Counted from the first letter of the stretch, positions 23,060 through 35,108 are shown. The stretch: 64,000 bases of DNA from Xenopus tropicalis (GCF_000004195.4 NC_030677.2:198919872-198983871), one strand, 5' to 3'. Numbers and translations are program-made. Notes: generated by a model not told the origin, from the letters alone.

Positions 23060-24213
23060 CCTTAACTGGTGCATCTGAATAACATGCAAATCAGTGGATG
23101 GGTAGGGAACAGCTGGGGTGACGCCTACGTGCCACACCCCGGTCTCCACCCCACTTGTATATAGCGCTGCCAAAGGCAGAAAGTATCAATTCCATTCCAT
23201 TACATGGATTCAGAGTAAAATGTTCTGAAATGGTACCAAAAAAAAAAAAAATTGTTATTCACATGAAAAATAACTATATTCTACATGTCCAGGTTCTTAT
23301 TTATTCTGTGGGAAAAACTTGCCTAGTTGTGTAGTGAGCCCACTTGCTACCTGCTCAACACAGACGGCACCAAAAGGGTTATTACTCAGGTTTATTTATA
23401 CATTTTTGGGCTAAAATATTAACATTCAAGTCGGATGGTTGTGACATAAGTTGATGAGCGAATCTGTCCCATTTCAACAAATTATTTGTGAACCCACTGG
23501 AAAATGTTTACACGCAGAATACATTCACGCCTAGAGGCATTTTTTTCATGCAAAATACACTGGGTTCAACGGGCGTTTACATTTGTGGCAGTTTTGTAAA
23601 AATATTTGCAGATATCGAAATGTGGAATCCATATGTCATCAATAGATGTAAAGAAAATGTAAGTGGAATTGTATTTAGCACAGTTGACCTTGGCTGAGGA
23701 TCTCCTGTGCTACTTAGTAGCAGCTACTTGTTACGGCTACTAAATGCCAGAAAATCCCCTGCCATAGACAATACTGAGAATTGCCTCTGCTAAAACACAC
23801 GTAGGGACAATTATCAGTAAATGATCAGCATTGTCTGTTTTAATAGCCACGACAAGTAGCTGCTACTAGTAACTCTGTGTGTCTCCACCCTTACAGTCTT
23901 GGTCACTGTAGCTAATGCCAAATGGGCACAAATGACCCCTGTTATATTTCACTTTGCAATGGCAGCTAGAATATTTGGCAGCGCTTGTCCCCCACTGCTA
24001 TAAATGCTAATATATGGCCAAAAAGGTGACGTGATATGTTAATGGATTAATTAGCTCGGAGACCACATGGGCGTGACTGTATTTAATTTTGTAAAATTGA
24101 TATTACCCATAAAGTGTTTTATATTAGAAAGCAGATACTGACGGCGCTCTCAGCGGAGAGAGCTGAGAACATTGACCAGCACATTTGCGTAACCAATGTA
24201 CAAAAGACATAGA
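23060..24213. other. Mostly unassigned DNA with a short CGAA-rich hAT relic
   Basis: TGATGAGCGAATCTGTCCC at about 23453-23471 matches the terminus of the TAGTGATGAGCGAA hAT family, followed by diverged sequence to about 23530. An A-run sits near 23237. Nothing else recognised. Confidence 0.45.
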
Positions 24214-24652
24214 GGGGCATTTATTAACATTCGGATTTTCAAGGTTTATATTTTTTTAAAACCACGATGAAGCTCATTTCCACGAATATAAGTAATGTAT
24301 CAAAAAATCTGAATTGAAAGAATACAAATGAAAAAAAATTGCAGAAAAGTCACGGAAACCGTGACTTTTTTGACTTGTTGCACGAAAAACATAACAATTT
24401 CATATAGTCGCACAAAAGCCAGTGTCAAAAAAACCCAAAGAAAACTCTCAAACCACGAAGCACAGAAACATTTTACATTTGTAAAAGGGACATCAGCCAT
24501 TGACTTCTACATAATCTCGACAGGTTTCAGATGATATATTTTTGTATTCGGAATTATCGTGATTTTGTTGCATAATAAATTGCAACAAATTGTGGGGGGT
24601 GGTTTCTGCAACAAAATCATGTTTTTGGCATCAAGAACTAGTAAATATCCCC
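24214..24652. mobile_element. Harbinger-like MITE (GGGGCATTTATT ends)
   Basis: The left end GGGGCATTTATTAACATTCG and right end AACTAGTAAATATCCCC are imperfect inverted repeats, with TAGA before and TAAA after. The interior has the AAAGTCACGG and CGTGACTTTTTTG stem. It resembles the GGGGCAGATTTA families further right. A hAT copy has inserted across its right edge. Confidence 0.55.
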
Positions 24653-24657
24653 TAAAT

Positions 24658-24965
24658 CAGGGCTCCCCAACCTTTCTTACTCGTGAGCCACAGTCAAATA
24701 TAAAAAGACTTGGGGAGCAACACAAGCACCATAAAAGTTCACGGAGGAGCCAAAGAAGGGCTGTGATTGGCTATTAGGGAGCCTCTATGCATCCTATCAG
24801 CTTACAGGGGGCTTTATTTGGTAGGAAATCTTGTTTTTATTCAACCAAAACTTGCCCCCAAGTCAGGAATTCAAAAATAACTCCCTGGTTTGGGGGCACT
24901 GAGAGCAACATCCAAGGGGTTGGTGAGCAGCATGTTGCCCCCGAGCCACTGGTTGGGGATCACTG
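24658..24965 (-). mobile_element. hAT MITE (CCCCAACC family), copy b
   Basis: An exact 8-bp duplication CCCTAAAT lies at 24650-24657 and 24966-24973. It is inverted relative to copy a and 308 bp long. The left duplication includes the last bases of the preceding Harbinger-like element, so this hAT inserted later. Confidence 0.93.
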
Positions 24966-24973
24966 CCCTAAAT

Positions 24974-25855
24974 GAATGGCTTATGGGCTACCAGAAAGGA
25001 CAAAGTTTTCCCCTTGAGGACTGGCCCTTGTTTAGAATGGGCAACGTTAGCTGTAAAATAATGTTCTATGAATTGCATGGAAGAAATACTAAATGTTGTA
25101 GCTAAATATAGGGGTGTTTATTTGTTGTTTATTAACAAAACATAATTAACAGAGCTCAGCCCAGCACCCTGACCAACAGTACAAATATTATGGAGAATCA
25201 TATACCCCCCACCAGTCTGCTGGCCAGATGTCCTGACTATGGACTATAAATCTTTGCTAATGGCTTCTTTTCCATGAACACCAAGTTCCAAGTAAGGATC
25301 ACAAGAAACAAAGCTAATAGAGCAGAAAAAACTAACTGTCTAAAATACAATCCACTGGACAGAGACTAGGGGAATGTGTTGGAAGGGTTACTCTTCTCTG
25401 TTCAATCCCTCTACAGAAATAAGAATGTGTAGTACTAGGTAGTTACATAACATTTATTCCTACATGATTTATTTACTTTGTTCCAAGGCTGCACTAAGCC
25501 AGGCATCCCTAAGGCACACTATATTTGCTTTATTCTCAGAGAGAGCCATAGTTTCAGGTAGGGGATTTCTGGGAAATGAGTGGGAACCAGGCTGTGCTGA
25601 CGCCACCTCCACACCCTTGGGGATGTTGGTAAAGATTTGTAAAACCTTAGCTCCGACATAATAGTGTAAAGCTAGACTAACTGAAAATAACACCATAATT
25701 TACACCACTCTAGACTGGGCTTAAACCATTGAAGTCAAAAGGTTGCATTTAGGCAGATGAGATATAAGCAGCTGTATAGATATATGTCATATTAGAAAGT
25801 GTGCCTATGTTTGATATTTGCTATTGTCAGACCTTTATAAATATGTCTTTAGGTA
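24974..25855. other. Unassigned intergenic DNA
   Basis: No recognisable feature. Confidence 0.5.
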
Positions 25856-26636
25856 CAGGTATGAAACCTGTTACCCAGAATGCCTGGGTCCTGAGGTTTT
25901 CCAGATAAGGAATCTTCTGTAATCTCCATACCTTATGTCTACTCAAAAATCATTTAAACTGAGTAGTATTGTTTTGCCTCCACTAAGTATTAATTATATC
26001 TTAGTTGGGATCAAGTACAGGTACTGTTTTATTATTACAGAGAAAAGGGAATCATTTAACCATTAAATAAACCCAATAGGACTTTTCTGCCCCCAATAAG
26101 GGGTAATTATATCTTAGTTGGGATCAAGTACAGGTACTGTTTTATTATTACAGAGAAAAGGGAATTATTTAACCATTAAATAAACCCAATAGGGCTGTTC
26201 TGCCCCCAATAAGGGGTAATTATATCTTAGTTGGGATCAAGTACAGGTACTGTTTTATTATTAGAGAGAAAAGGGAATCATTTAACCATTAAATAAACCC
26301 AATAGGACTTTTCTGCCCCCAATAAGGGGTAATTATATCTTAGTTGGGATCAAGTACAGGTACTGTTTTATTATTACAGAGAAAAGGGAATCATTTAATT
26401 ATTAAATAAACCCAATAGGGTTGTTCTGCCCCAATAAGGGGTAATTATATCTTAGTTGGGATCAAGTACAGGTACTGTTTTATTATTACAGAGAAAAGGG
26501 AATCATTTAACCATTAAATAAACCCAATAGGGCTGTTCTGCCCCAATAAGGGGTAATTATATCTTAGTTGGGATCAAGTACAGGTACTGTTTTATTATTA
26601 CAGAGAAAATAGACTCTATGGGAGATGGCCTTCCTG
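25856..26636 (+). mobile_element. TA-MITE with 113-bp array, copy 4 (right arm shortened)
   Basis: The left terminus CAGGTATGAAACC follows TA at 25854-25855. About six monomers run to 26607. The right arm is reduced to ACTCTATGGGAGATGGCC and then CTG plus TA, so most of that arm was deleted. Confidence 0.82.
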
Positions 26637-26639
26637 TAC

Positions 26640-29280
26640 GTCCTTCATATATTCATGTGGGAGACTACACATGTAATATAACCTGCCATGGGACTGCAAA
26701 AATGTTGGCACAAAAGCTTTTTTCCAGTTACACAGGAATTAAGGAATATGGGAAGTTGCAAATTATTTCTGGCTAATTGTTAATTAGTTCAGCTGCATGC
26801 CACATGGTTTCATTGAAACAGATTGTTAATCTAGTGTGTCTCACTAATAGTTGTCTGGCAACCATAGCCTCAACTAGGAGAAGGCATCCCAAGAGGGCAT
26901 TGTTATGCTAAATTAGTATCATGGCGTGCATAAATGGGGAGTTGACTAGGAGAGAGAAGCCCTGTTGAGACAGACAGAGCAACTGAAATCCCCCTAAGAC
27001 AGGGCAGTAAGGAGAAGAGTGAGCCAGCAGCACCATAGATGGCAGGTATAACGTACTGTGCTAAGTGCCTCTGGGATAAATCAGGCCATATTATTTTTTT
27101 GTGGACAAGTGTGTTACATAAGAAGTAGTTGTATCTAAGATAAAGGTAAATATAGCAAAAGAAGATGGTGGGAACAGTAACAATATTGCTTTACATTACA
27201 GTTTATCAGTGTCACCCAACCTGCAGATCTTAGATGTTGGAAGGTCCTACTACATCAGCTGGAGGTCCATAGGTTGGATAGTCGTAATTCATATAATTAA
27301 TTTACTTGTTGCCACAGGTCCCTGTGCTTTTGGGATTATGGAAAACTATGATGGGTTTAGAACTGGCTAAATATTTCAGCTGTATGGAAACCACCCTTCC
27401 ATTTACCTTGAATTGGCATTTTGATGCAACTAGGGCACATGGTGCAAATGGCCCACAGCTCATTTTGGGCGAGATTCATCTCCTCATTCAATTGCAGATT
27501 TCAGTGGAGTTTTCAGGTGATAAACCATGAAATATTGTTTTCTTATGAAGTGGAATCTGACACTTGGGAATGATTCAGTTAAGCCAGGTCCATGTCTATG
27601 GGGGTTCTGTAAGGTGCAAGTTTTCTACAACGCTAATCACCAGTAGCAACCAATCAGCATTACTTTAACTTTCATCTCTTTGGTTATCTCTACTAATGAT
27701 GGGGTCCAGGGAAAATTCCTTACATATGTTCCTCGGAAATATTTTTAATATGGTTTGTGTTTTTTCTCCAGAAACACCTGGAATGGAACCTAGGAACCCT
27801 TGAGATAGAATTCTACTTCTCGATACATGGTGTTCAGCACCAATCCAATCCCCCAGAGCCCTAGTCACTGTCAGCCAATCCATTTATTGCCTCTTAAATG
27901 TTAAACATGTCACTGAGAAGTGATTTCAGATAAAGCCTGGCTGTTCCATTGCAATATACAATGGAACAGAGAATTGACAGCAAACAAAGAAAAAGATGGA
28001 AATATGAATATCTATTATCTGCCTGCTTCTTAGACAAAATTGCTTGTCCGTCCTGATTACTTTTATAATTCATTCACGTCTGTGGTGTTTACAGCAGTAG
28101 ACTGATGAACTCAATCATTTTCAATCATCCTGCTTCACTGTGAAAGATGGTAATCATTACAGATCCATATAATTATCTCCTATTATGTCAAGTGTTAAGT
28201 TCAAGGCTCTATAATTTATGGTTTGTCAATTTAAGCCATCTCCGAGCCCAGCGAATGAGAAACAACACAATACATAAGTCTGCCGCTTATGGAGAATGGA
28301 CGCAAAGCCATGATTACAGGGGGTTCTTAGAAACTGATGTTGTTTAGGCCTCCAAAACTCATTATGTTTCCTAGCTGGGGCATTGCAATTGCACTCACGC
28401 ATTTCAAACTATATTAGGATAAAAAATGAAAAAAATCTGTTGAAGAAGTTTGAGAAAAAAAAAAACCAGAAGAATTAAGGAATAAAATGTAGACCACAAA
28501 AAAGCAAGAGGGGGGACAGTTCATTCTAAGCTAAGTAGAACCATGTGTGGAACAGATGAAAGAGGATTTACAATGGGCCTGAGCTAATAGAGAGACAAAA
28601 GAGAATGAGATTTGTGTCGCTGTGACTTTGTGACATTTTGTTCCAAGAGCATGCTCATATGAATATAAAAGTGAAGGACTTTGTGTACAGGGATTAAGGC
28701 CAACTATGCGACCAGTGGGAATGAAAGTAAAAATAACAGCGCATGGGGTCTATGCTGAATTTTGTTAGACAGAAAAATAATGTGGCTATTATGGGAGTTA
28801 CAGGATAAGCCTAGTGTTTTAGGCTCTTTACCCATAGGATGGTTTAAAGAAGAAGGAAAGCTATAATCACTGGGGGGGGGGTGGTTATAATTGCTTACCT
28901 GGCACCCCAGGCCTGTGCTCCTGTTAGCTGCAAACTTCAATAGAGCAGCCATCTTCTCAGCTTCTTCTTAGAATTCCACGGTGCCCCTAGACTTCAATGG
29001 AGTTTTCCTGTGATAAACCATGTACAGACTATGGCATTCCTTTACGTCATTGGCACTTGTGCCCCAAGAATGAATCCAGCAAGATAAACAGAACTGACTT
29101 CAGCTACTGATTTTACAATAGATTTTTCACATGATAAATGATGAGATACATTGAAATTCAAGATGCAAAATTTATATATATTTCGAGTAAATGGTAGCAT
29201 AAGTATCAGCACACTCTGTATTAGAATTGATTAATAAGCAGTCCTGTAGCATCAGCTTCCATGACTGATGTAAGTTCACC
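26640..29280. other. Unassigned, mostly single-copy-like DNA
   Basis: No gene recognised. 28080-28400 is free of recognisable repeats and could hold conserved non-coding sequence, but that needs alignment. Fragments of the GATTCAATTTGA-type repeat lie near 27480-27550 and 28985-29150, a G-run at 28873-28881, and A-runs near 28450. Confidence 0.4.
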
Positions 29281-29289
29281 TGATGTAAG

Positions 29290-29585
29290 TGGGTACCGCA
29301 GGGGTCAGTCCTTGGTCCTTTGCTTTTTAACTTGTTTATTAATGACCTGGAGGTGGGCATAGACAGTACTGTTTCTATTTTTGCTGATGACACAAAATTG
29401 TGCAAAACTATAAGTTCCATGCAGGATGCTGCTGCTTTGCAGAGCGATTTGACAAAATTAGATAACTGGGCAGCAAACTGGAAAATGAGGTTCAATGTTG
29501 AAAAGTGCAAAGTTATGCACTTTGGTAGAAATAATATAAATGTGAGTTATACACTAAATGGTAGTGTGTTGGGGGGGGATCCCTA
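29290..29585 (+). pseudogene. LINE reverse transcriptase fragment (CR1-like)
   Basis: The frame opens with VPQGSVLGPLLFNLFINDL (about 29293-29349), the RT block with the conserved QG, followed by the catalytic box FADDTKL at about 29380-29400 and the thumb-side segment with MRFNVEKCKVMHFG. These residues and their spacing fit non-LTR retrotransposon RT of the CR1 or L2 group. It is about 98 codons long, against roughly 900 for a full ORF2. A stop upstream (TGA at about 29281) and a run of eight G at 29571-29578 that shifts the frame show it is dead. Confidence 0.85.
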
Positions 29586-31389
29586 ATGGAGAAGGATTTG
29601 TGGATAACAGACTGTGCAACACCAGGTAATGTCACTTAGTAGCTACTAAAGCATATACATAAGTATATATAAGTACTGCTTTGATTAAAAAGGTAATTAA
29701 TTTTTCCTCTTTATTGGCCCCTAATAACAGGATGAACTTTTGTCTTTTTTCAATCCAAATTAAATATCTATGTATTTCTGAAGTTCTCTAAGCTTAGCTT
29801 CTTAGCAGTAGCCCATGGCAACCAATCAAATTGTTGTATTTATTGTTCTACTTGAAACTGGCTGAAAGAAGCCAATCACTGATTGGTTGCTATTAGTTAC
29901 TGCCCATAAGCAAATTTGCCCAGTGATAATAACTGAGCCCCACTGACTGAAATAATGGGCTAACAAGATCAGAAGGGTGGGGGTGGTGCTGAAGATAACA
30001 TTTTGTCTCACTGTGTATGTTTTCTTATTCAGTTGAGGTGACAATAAAGTCTGACATGACTTGACTGCCGACTTGACTGCTAAGCTGATTCAGTTAGGTC
30101 AGTATATAAAAGGAAACATTTCTAACCATATTTTTTTTTTTTTTTTTGGAGTTAGCTACCCTTTAACACCACAGCACTCTATAAAGTCTACAATAAAAAG
30201 TCTAAGTGGGTAATACCCTGGCTGAAGAAGAGCCGTTACTTGTTCTCTGCCAAACGCTCTTTTATATAGCCATACGGGTGAGTGCCGCGGGTCTGCTTTT
30301 GCCTTTCGAATGATATAATTACACCCTATTTGCACCTCATTGTATCGTTAAAAACGCAGTTAGCACAACATTTCCTTTGGCAGCTCTAAAATAAATGTCA
30401 AAAAAGACGGCTTGGTTTGAATCCTACATTATTCTCTATACCCTTTAGTCTCCAAATCTGCCAGCGAGCTGCTTTAATTGCCATTTAGCTCTATATTTAT
30501 ACCCCTATTTGCCATTATGTTTTAAACATTCCACTAATTCTGTGCGCCATTTATCATGGGACCTTGCGCTGATGTCACTGGCACAATAACTGAATTATTA
30601 AACTGTCCCTCTCAGGTTTTCAGCTATAACCAGGCACGTTCCTGCTTTGTGCCATTTTTAAGCACCGTTCATCTTGCAGTAGCCTGCCCTTGCAGGGAAA
30701 TGCCGTATTTCAAGTTGGCATCAGGCTGGATTCCTTGGAGCACAAGTTAAGGCAGCGGCTGAAAGAAGAAAACCACAAGCAAAGACCATCTCTTATAGGG
30801 TTTGGCACTTGTCCCAAAAACTGTAATTAGATTGCATAAACAGTAAATAATTGGAAAATGAACTCTGCTTCTAAATGAGCTCCTTTGTCAATATGGATGT
30901 GGAGGATAATTAATTACCGAGGGACTGCACTAAAGAATATTGGGTAGAATGGATATCTGCTGAGAAGGCTTGGGCTTGGGGCATGTAGAACGCAGCTCAA
31001 ACTGGGCTTGTTGGAAATCAAGTTGCATAGAAAATATCCACATAAATCAATATTGTTAACTGCAGTATAATTTTAGAAATGTCAGTAATGCTGCATGTAA
31101 ACATGAGAGCAGGGAGATTATTTATTAACATAGGTGCAAGTTTGCATCAGGGCACAGGTCAAAGGAGGGTCCAGAAACAAACTCTACAGTGCTGGCAGTC
31201 AACAGTTAAACACCCCAAAACATATATCTATATATTGTCAGATTGGTGCTTTTGGGCCAAGAGAGAACCTGACCTAAATGGCCTCTTATCCTGGGACAGT
31301 TCCGCCCGAGCCTCAACATGTGCCTTTTCCACAGCTGGAAGGATGCACCGGGGTAACAGGAAAATCCCAGTAAGTCCTTCCAACCCACT
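29586..31389. other. Unassigned DNA with a small hairpin MITE
   Basis: At about 29789-29930 an old MITE-like hairpin pairs GTAGCCCATGGCAACCAATC with GATTGGTTGCTATTAGTTAC. A T-run sits at 30129-30147. 30330-30760 is repeat-free by eye and may be constrained sequence; no exon recognised. Confidence 0.4.
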
Positions 31390-31390
31390 A

Positions 31391-31445
31391 TATATACAGT
31401 ATACTGTATATATATATATATATATATAAATATATATATATATTA
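31391..31445. repeat. (TA)n microsatellite
   Basis: TA alternation with TACTG and AAA interruptions. Confidence 0.9.
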
Positions 31446-31661
31446 TTGATGAGGTCCACACTTTAAATACATTGAAATAAAATGTATTCTGACTCCAATT
31501 GCTGTGATAATGGTTGAGTCTCAACAAGACCCCTTTGTATGGAACTTGATGCAACCACTGTGGGCAATCCTTGCCAGACAGCAGAACTTACAAGACACTT
31601 GGAATCCACAAAGGTTGTTTATTTGGGGTGGGTGAACAAATGCTGGAGTGGATATACAAAT

Positions 31662-32726
31662 TAGGGATGCACCGGATTTGGTTCAGGATTCGGGCCGAAT
31701 CCAGCCTTTTTTTTGAAGGATTTGGTTTTGTCCGAATCCACACCTATTTAAGGCAAATCCAGACTAGTAGTATAATGGAGAGCATGGGTTACATGCGACA
31801 CTTAATACAAAGGAGTGAGTCTCCGCTATATGGGAGAATTAAGATGGAGCGAGGGTGTAGTTGAACTACAACTAGCTGAGGTGTGTGGTGCAAGTAGTAA
31901 AAGATGGACGCCAGAGGATTCTTTATGATGCAATAATAACTGGTTTATTTAACTAAGCACAAGTTGAATAGTGCAGCAGGGTATATACTCACAGTCACAG
32001 CAGTATAGGAATTGGTCACAATTGATACAGCAGATGTGACACTCAAGGAACAGAATAACCCACTTGGAGGATGCACAGAGGATTAGTTGACACCTGAGAT
32101 ATAGACCTTTCAGAAGGGAGTGTTCCGGCCGACTGTGGTCCAGGGGAGAGCTCCTAACACTGGTACCTGGCGTCTAGAAACCGGTCCCTAAAGAACGACA
32201 ACAGAGCCGGGGTGGGCTAAACCCTTTTACAACTCCTGGATGGGGCTATTAACTGCCCTTGCTAAATAATCTGACTATGCTCACCACTTCTAGAGGGTGC
32301 TATTAATAAAACTGTCTGTGCTGGCTTTACCTCATTCACGGGGCCCTGTCCCCGACTTATCACTAGGGTATGAGGTCCCCTAGGGTACAAATGGCTTCTG
32401 GGCCTATGTCCAGTCCAGGCTCAATTGGAACTCTGCCCAGAACACAGCATGCAGCCAAAAGAGGAAGCCACTCCTCCTTGCAAGACACTATATAGTCTGC
32501 TAAGGGGAGTGGTCAACCTGGGCTAAACCTATTGAGAATAGCTTAATAACTGTAACCTGAGTGTAGAGGGCTCTGCCCTATAACAGTACAGATAAGAATA
32601 GATAGGGAAGTAAAGCCATAGGGAGCTTAACCCTATGGGTCCCTACAATGGTATGGGGGAAATTTTTTAACCCTTCCCGGATTCAGTTCGGCCGAACCCA
32701 AAAAAAGTGGGTTCGGTGCATCCCTA
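31662..32726 (+). mobile_element. hAT MITE (TAGGGATGCACC family) split by an LTR
   Basis: An exact 8-bp duplication ATACAAAT lies at 31654-31661 and 32727-32734. The termini are TAGGGATGCACCGGATT and GGTTCGGTGCATCCCTA. The internal GATTCGG/CCGAATC motifs continue on both sides of a foreign block (about 31790-32647) homologous to the LTR-like sequence at 11.7-12.5 kb. Without the insertion it would be about 0.2-0.25 kb. Confidence 0.9.
31856..32647 (-). mobile_element. Solo-LTR-like element 2, inside the hAT MITE
   Basis: The ends TGTAGTTGAACTACA and ATGGGTCCCTACA match element 1. It has a minus-strand AATAAA about 92 bp from the left end, a CTTGCAAG block and a minus-strand CTATATAG TATA-like box near 32487-32494. 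The left edge may lie further out (31790-31856), because weak similarity to the other copy continues there. No gag, pol or env remnant is adjacent. Confidence 0.55.
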
Positions 32727-32734
32727 ATACAAAT

Positions 32735-32918
32735 GTTGGAGGTCAAAAAAAATATTGCTTTCCTAACCCCTGGAGTAGCTCCTCACACCTGGAAAGCAGG
32801 AAAAGGTGATGGGAGGAACTGACTTCACATATAAGGAAGGGGAAGGTCTACAGACTTATAAATAAACACCTTGCAATATAAACTTGGTCACTAGGTGGCG
32901 GTGTAACAATGAATATGT
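32735..32918. other. Short unassigned spacer
   Basis: Nothing recognised. Confidence 0.5.
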
Positions 32919-32926
32919 ATATAAAC

Positions 32927-33088
32927 CAGTGGTGGGCAAACTGCAGCTCTTTAGCCCCTTGAATTTGGCTCTTCCAGGTGCAGACTTGCACGTACAGTGC
33001 GATCGCATTTTCGTTGCCCGTAGCAAAAATCAGCAGGAGGGGGTGGTCTTTGGGCTACGGGAGACGCGGCGCAGTTTGCCCACCACTG
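32927..33088 (+). mobile_element. Short hAT MITE (CAGTGGTGGGCAAACTGC family)
   Basis: The termini CAGTGGTGGGCAAACTGC and GCAGTTTGCCCACCACTG are perfect 18-bp inverted repeats. The flanks ATATAAAC (32919-32926) and ATATAAAT (33089-33096) are an 8-bp duplication with one change. The 162-bp body matches the right part of 53831-54333 in the opposite orientation. Confidence 0.9.
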
Positions 33089-33096
33089 ATATAAAT

Positions 33097-33697
33097 TATT
33101 AACTTTAAACATAATACACAAATATTAACTGCTGGGGCAGCACAAAACGTATTGGTGTGTAGATCTCTACACTGTGAGTAACTTTCTGGATTTCCTGTGT
33201 TCAGCTTGAAATTCCCACACACAAAGGGAAATGAGGGACTTTTCAATAAGAATCTGGGACTCCGGACTGAGCTGTTAAAATCAGGACAGTTGGGAGGAAT
33301 GCTAACAAGGTAGAAACTGGCTGCAGTGGAGATAACAGTGGTCTCAGCAGATATAGGGGAAAAGCTTTTCATTCATATTTGTAAAGCAGAAGCACCTGTA
33401 ACTGAGCCAGACAACCCCCCTCTTACAGAATCATAAGGTCCCAGGGTTAGGCAGGCCTGGCTAAGACATATATTCTATATGGAAAAAAAATGGAGCACTC
33501 AAGGGACTTACGAATCACTGAAAAAAAATGTATTTAATTGTTATCAGCATTTCGTTCTGCTACAAGGACCTTTCTCACGACATCCCAAACGCACCAGGGT
33601 CCCACAACCTACAATGTAATGTAAACCACTCTGAGCAGCATCAGTGCAGTATATACAAAGGAGGAATGTCATGAAGTTAAACATCACTGGAAATATC
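33097..33697. other. Unassigned DNA
   Basis: GCATTTCGTTCTGCTACAAG near 33548 resembles the C/GAAACG-type motifs seen in frog repeats. No boundaries assigned. Confidence 0.4.
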
Positions 33698-33705
33698 CCA
33701 TAAAG

Positions 33706-34066
33706 CAGGGGTCCCCAACCACCGGTCCGGGGTCCTTGGGCTGTGCTGAACCGGGCCACCTCTGGTCCCAGTTACCTGTGATCCCAACTCCCCGATGTGT
33801 TACACAGCCATGACAACAGCCATGCGAAGCCCAGGAAGCTTTCTACTGATCAGGACAAGGACCAAAGTACTTTATTAAGCTGTATGTAATAATAATAATA
33901 ATAAAGTGCATAATATAACATTTAATAATGACATTTACATTATATATGTAATAATTAAGTTATATACTATGCACTAGTTGGGCCCCCCCCCCCCACATCC
34001 CCGGTCCTTGGAAAAATTGCCTTGCTTGAAACAGGTCCGTGATGCAAAAAAGGTTGGGGACCACTG
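33706..34066 (+). mobile_element. hAT (Charlie-like) MITE with exact 8-bp duplication
   Basis: CCATAAAG at 33698-33705 and 34067-34074 flanks termini CAGGGGTCCCCAACC and GGTTGGGGACCACTG. Just inside are ACCGGTCCGG on the left and CGGTCCTTGGAAAAATTG with AACAGGTCCGTGATGC on the right. These subterminal motifs closely resemble non-autonomous hAT elements I recall from mammalian genomes. (AAT)n and C-run stretches lie in the middle. 361 bp, no coding potential. Confidence 0.92.
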
Positions 34067-34127
34067 CCATAAAGTATTGCTGAAGTGTTTCACCCGATTA
34101 TCACGTGTAGTGTATGCAAGTACCCCC

Positions 34128-34379
34128 ACCGAATGTGCACCAAATCCACTATTTTACTATCCAGCCGAACCCCAAATCCTTTGCAAAAGATTCAGCCGAA
34201 TACCGAACCGAATCCAAATCATAATTTGCATGTGAAATTTAGGACAAGGAAGGGGTAAAAAGAGGGCAAAAAGTATTTATGTGACAAAAAGTCACATGAT
34301 TTTACCGAATCCAAATCCTACTGAAAAAGCTTAAATATTGGCCAAATCCTGAGCTGAATCCTGCATTCGGTGCATCCCT
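34128..34379 (-). mobile_element. Degenerate hAT MITE (TAGGGATGCACC family)
   Basis: The right end CATTCGGTGCATCCCTA matches the family at 31662. The left end is decayed (CGAATGTGCACCAAATCC). The interior carries several CCGAATCC-type motifs and a TGACAAAAAGTCACATGA hairpin. No duplication remains. Confidence 0.7.
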
Positions 34380-34384
34380 ACTGT

Positions 34385-34786
34385 TTACAATTGGAAGATC
34401 TGTCTGTGCTTCGTGGTATTTAGAGGCTTTTTATGCTTTCATTGTGTGAAAAAATCAAAAACTTGATTTTTTTTTTCTTTTTTTCCATGCTTTGGTTAAA
34501 AAGCTGTTTTAATAAATGACCAGACATTTGTGGTTTTAGTGGAAATGAGTTTAGTTGTGGTTTCAAAAAATTCTAAAACCACTGCAGTGGCCACAACTTC
34601 CTGCCTGCCCAAAATCTGGGAGGAAACGGCTTCATTGTGGCTAAAAAGCATGGCGAGTTCTGCTGAAAAACTGCACTTTGTATCCTGGGCCTGGTAAGTA
34701 AATGCCCTTTAATATGTTTATGGCTTCTATAGTTTCTATATATGTTTAGAGCACCATTCATTCTTCTCATTCCCTACATAGGAGAC
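34385..34786. repeat. Undefined repeat fragment
   Basis: It starts ACAATTGGAAGATCTGTC, like 17183. The interior has complementary AAAACCACTG and GTGGTTTTAGTGG motifs, suggesting a decayed hairpin MITE. Confidence 0.35.
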
Positions 34787-34789
34787 TTA

Positions 34790-35108
34790 GGGGAACATTT
34801 ACTAATCCACGAATCCGAATCCCAAATGGGAAAAAATCGGATTGGAAACGAAAATTTTGCGACTTTTTTGTCGCCGTCGCATTTTTTTTCGTATTTTGTG
34901 CGTTTTTTTCATCGCCGTCACGACTTTATCATATTTTGCGCAACTTTTTCGTCGCAATGTTTTCATATTGAGCAATTGTAAACGGCGGAAAAACCAATCC
35001 GCGGAAAATATATGATAAAGTCGTAACGGCTACGAAAAAATCGCGGGACATACAAAAAAGTCACGACAGCGACGAAAAAGTCACAAAAATACCAATCATT
35101 ACAAAAAA
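34790..35108 (+). mobile_element. Harbinger-like MITE (CGAA-rich), right end missing
   Basis: TTA (34787-34789) precedes GGGGAACATTTACTAATCC, the terminus shared with 44075-44434 and 52527-52911. Interior blocks such as TCGTCGCAATG and GACAGCGACGAAAAAGTC match those copies. It breaks off near 35108 directly into a hAT of another family. Confidence 0.75.

Noticed and set aside
22753..24975. Recurrent 62-65-codon peptide (GALFGRKSCFYSTKTCPQV) seen at several loci
   Set aside because: It recurs because the loci are copies of one hAT MITE. It has no domain and is broken in the truncated copy.
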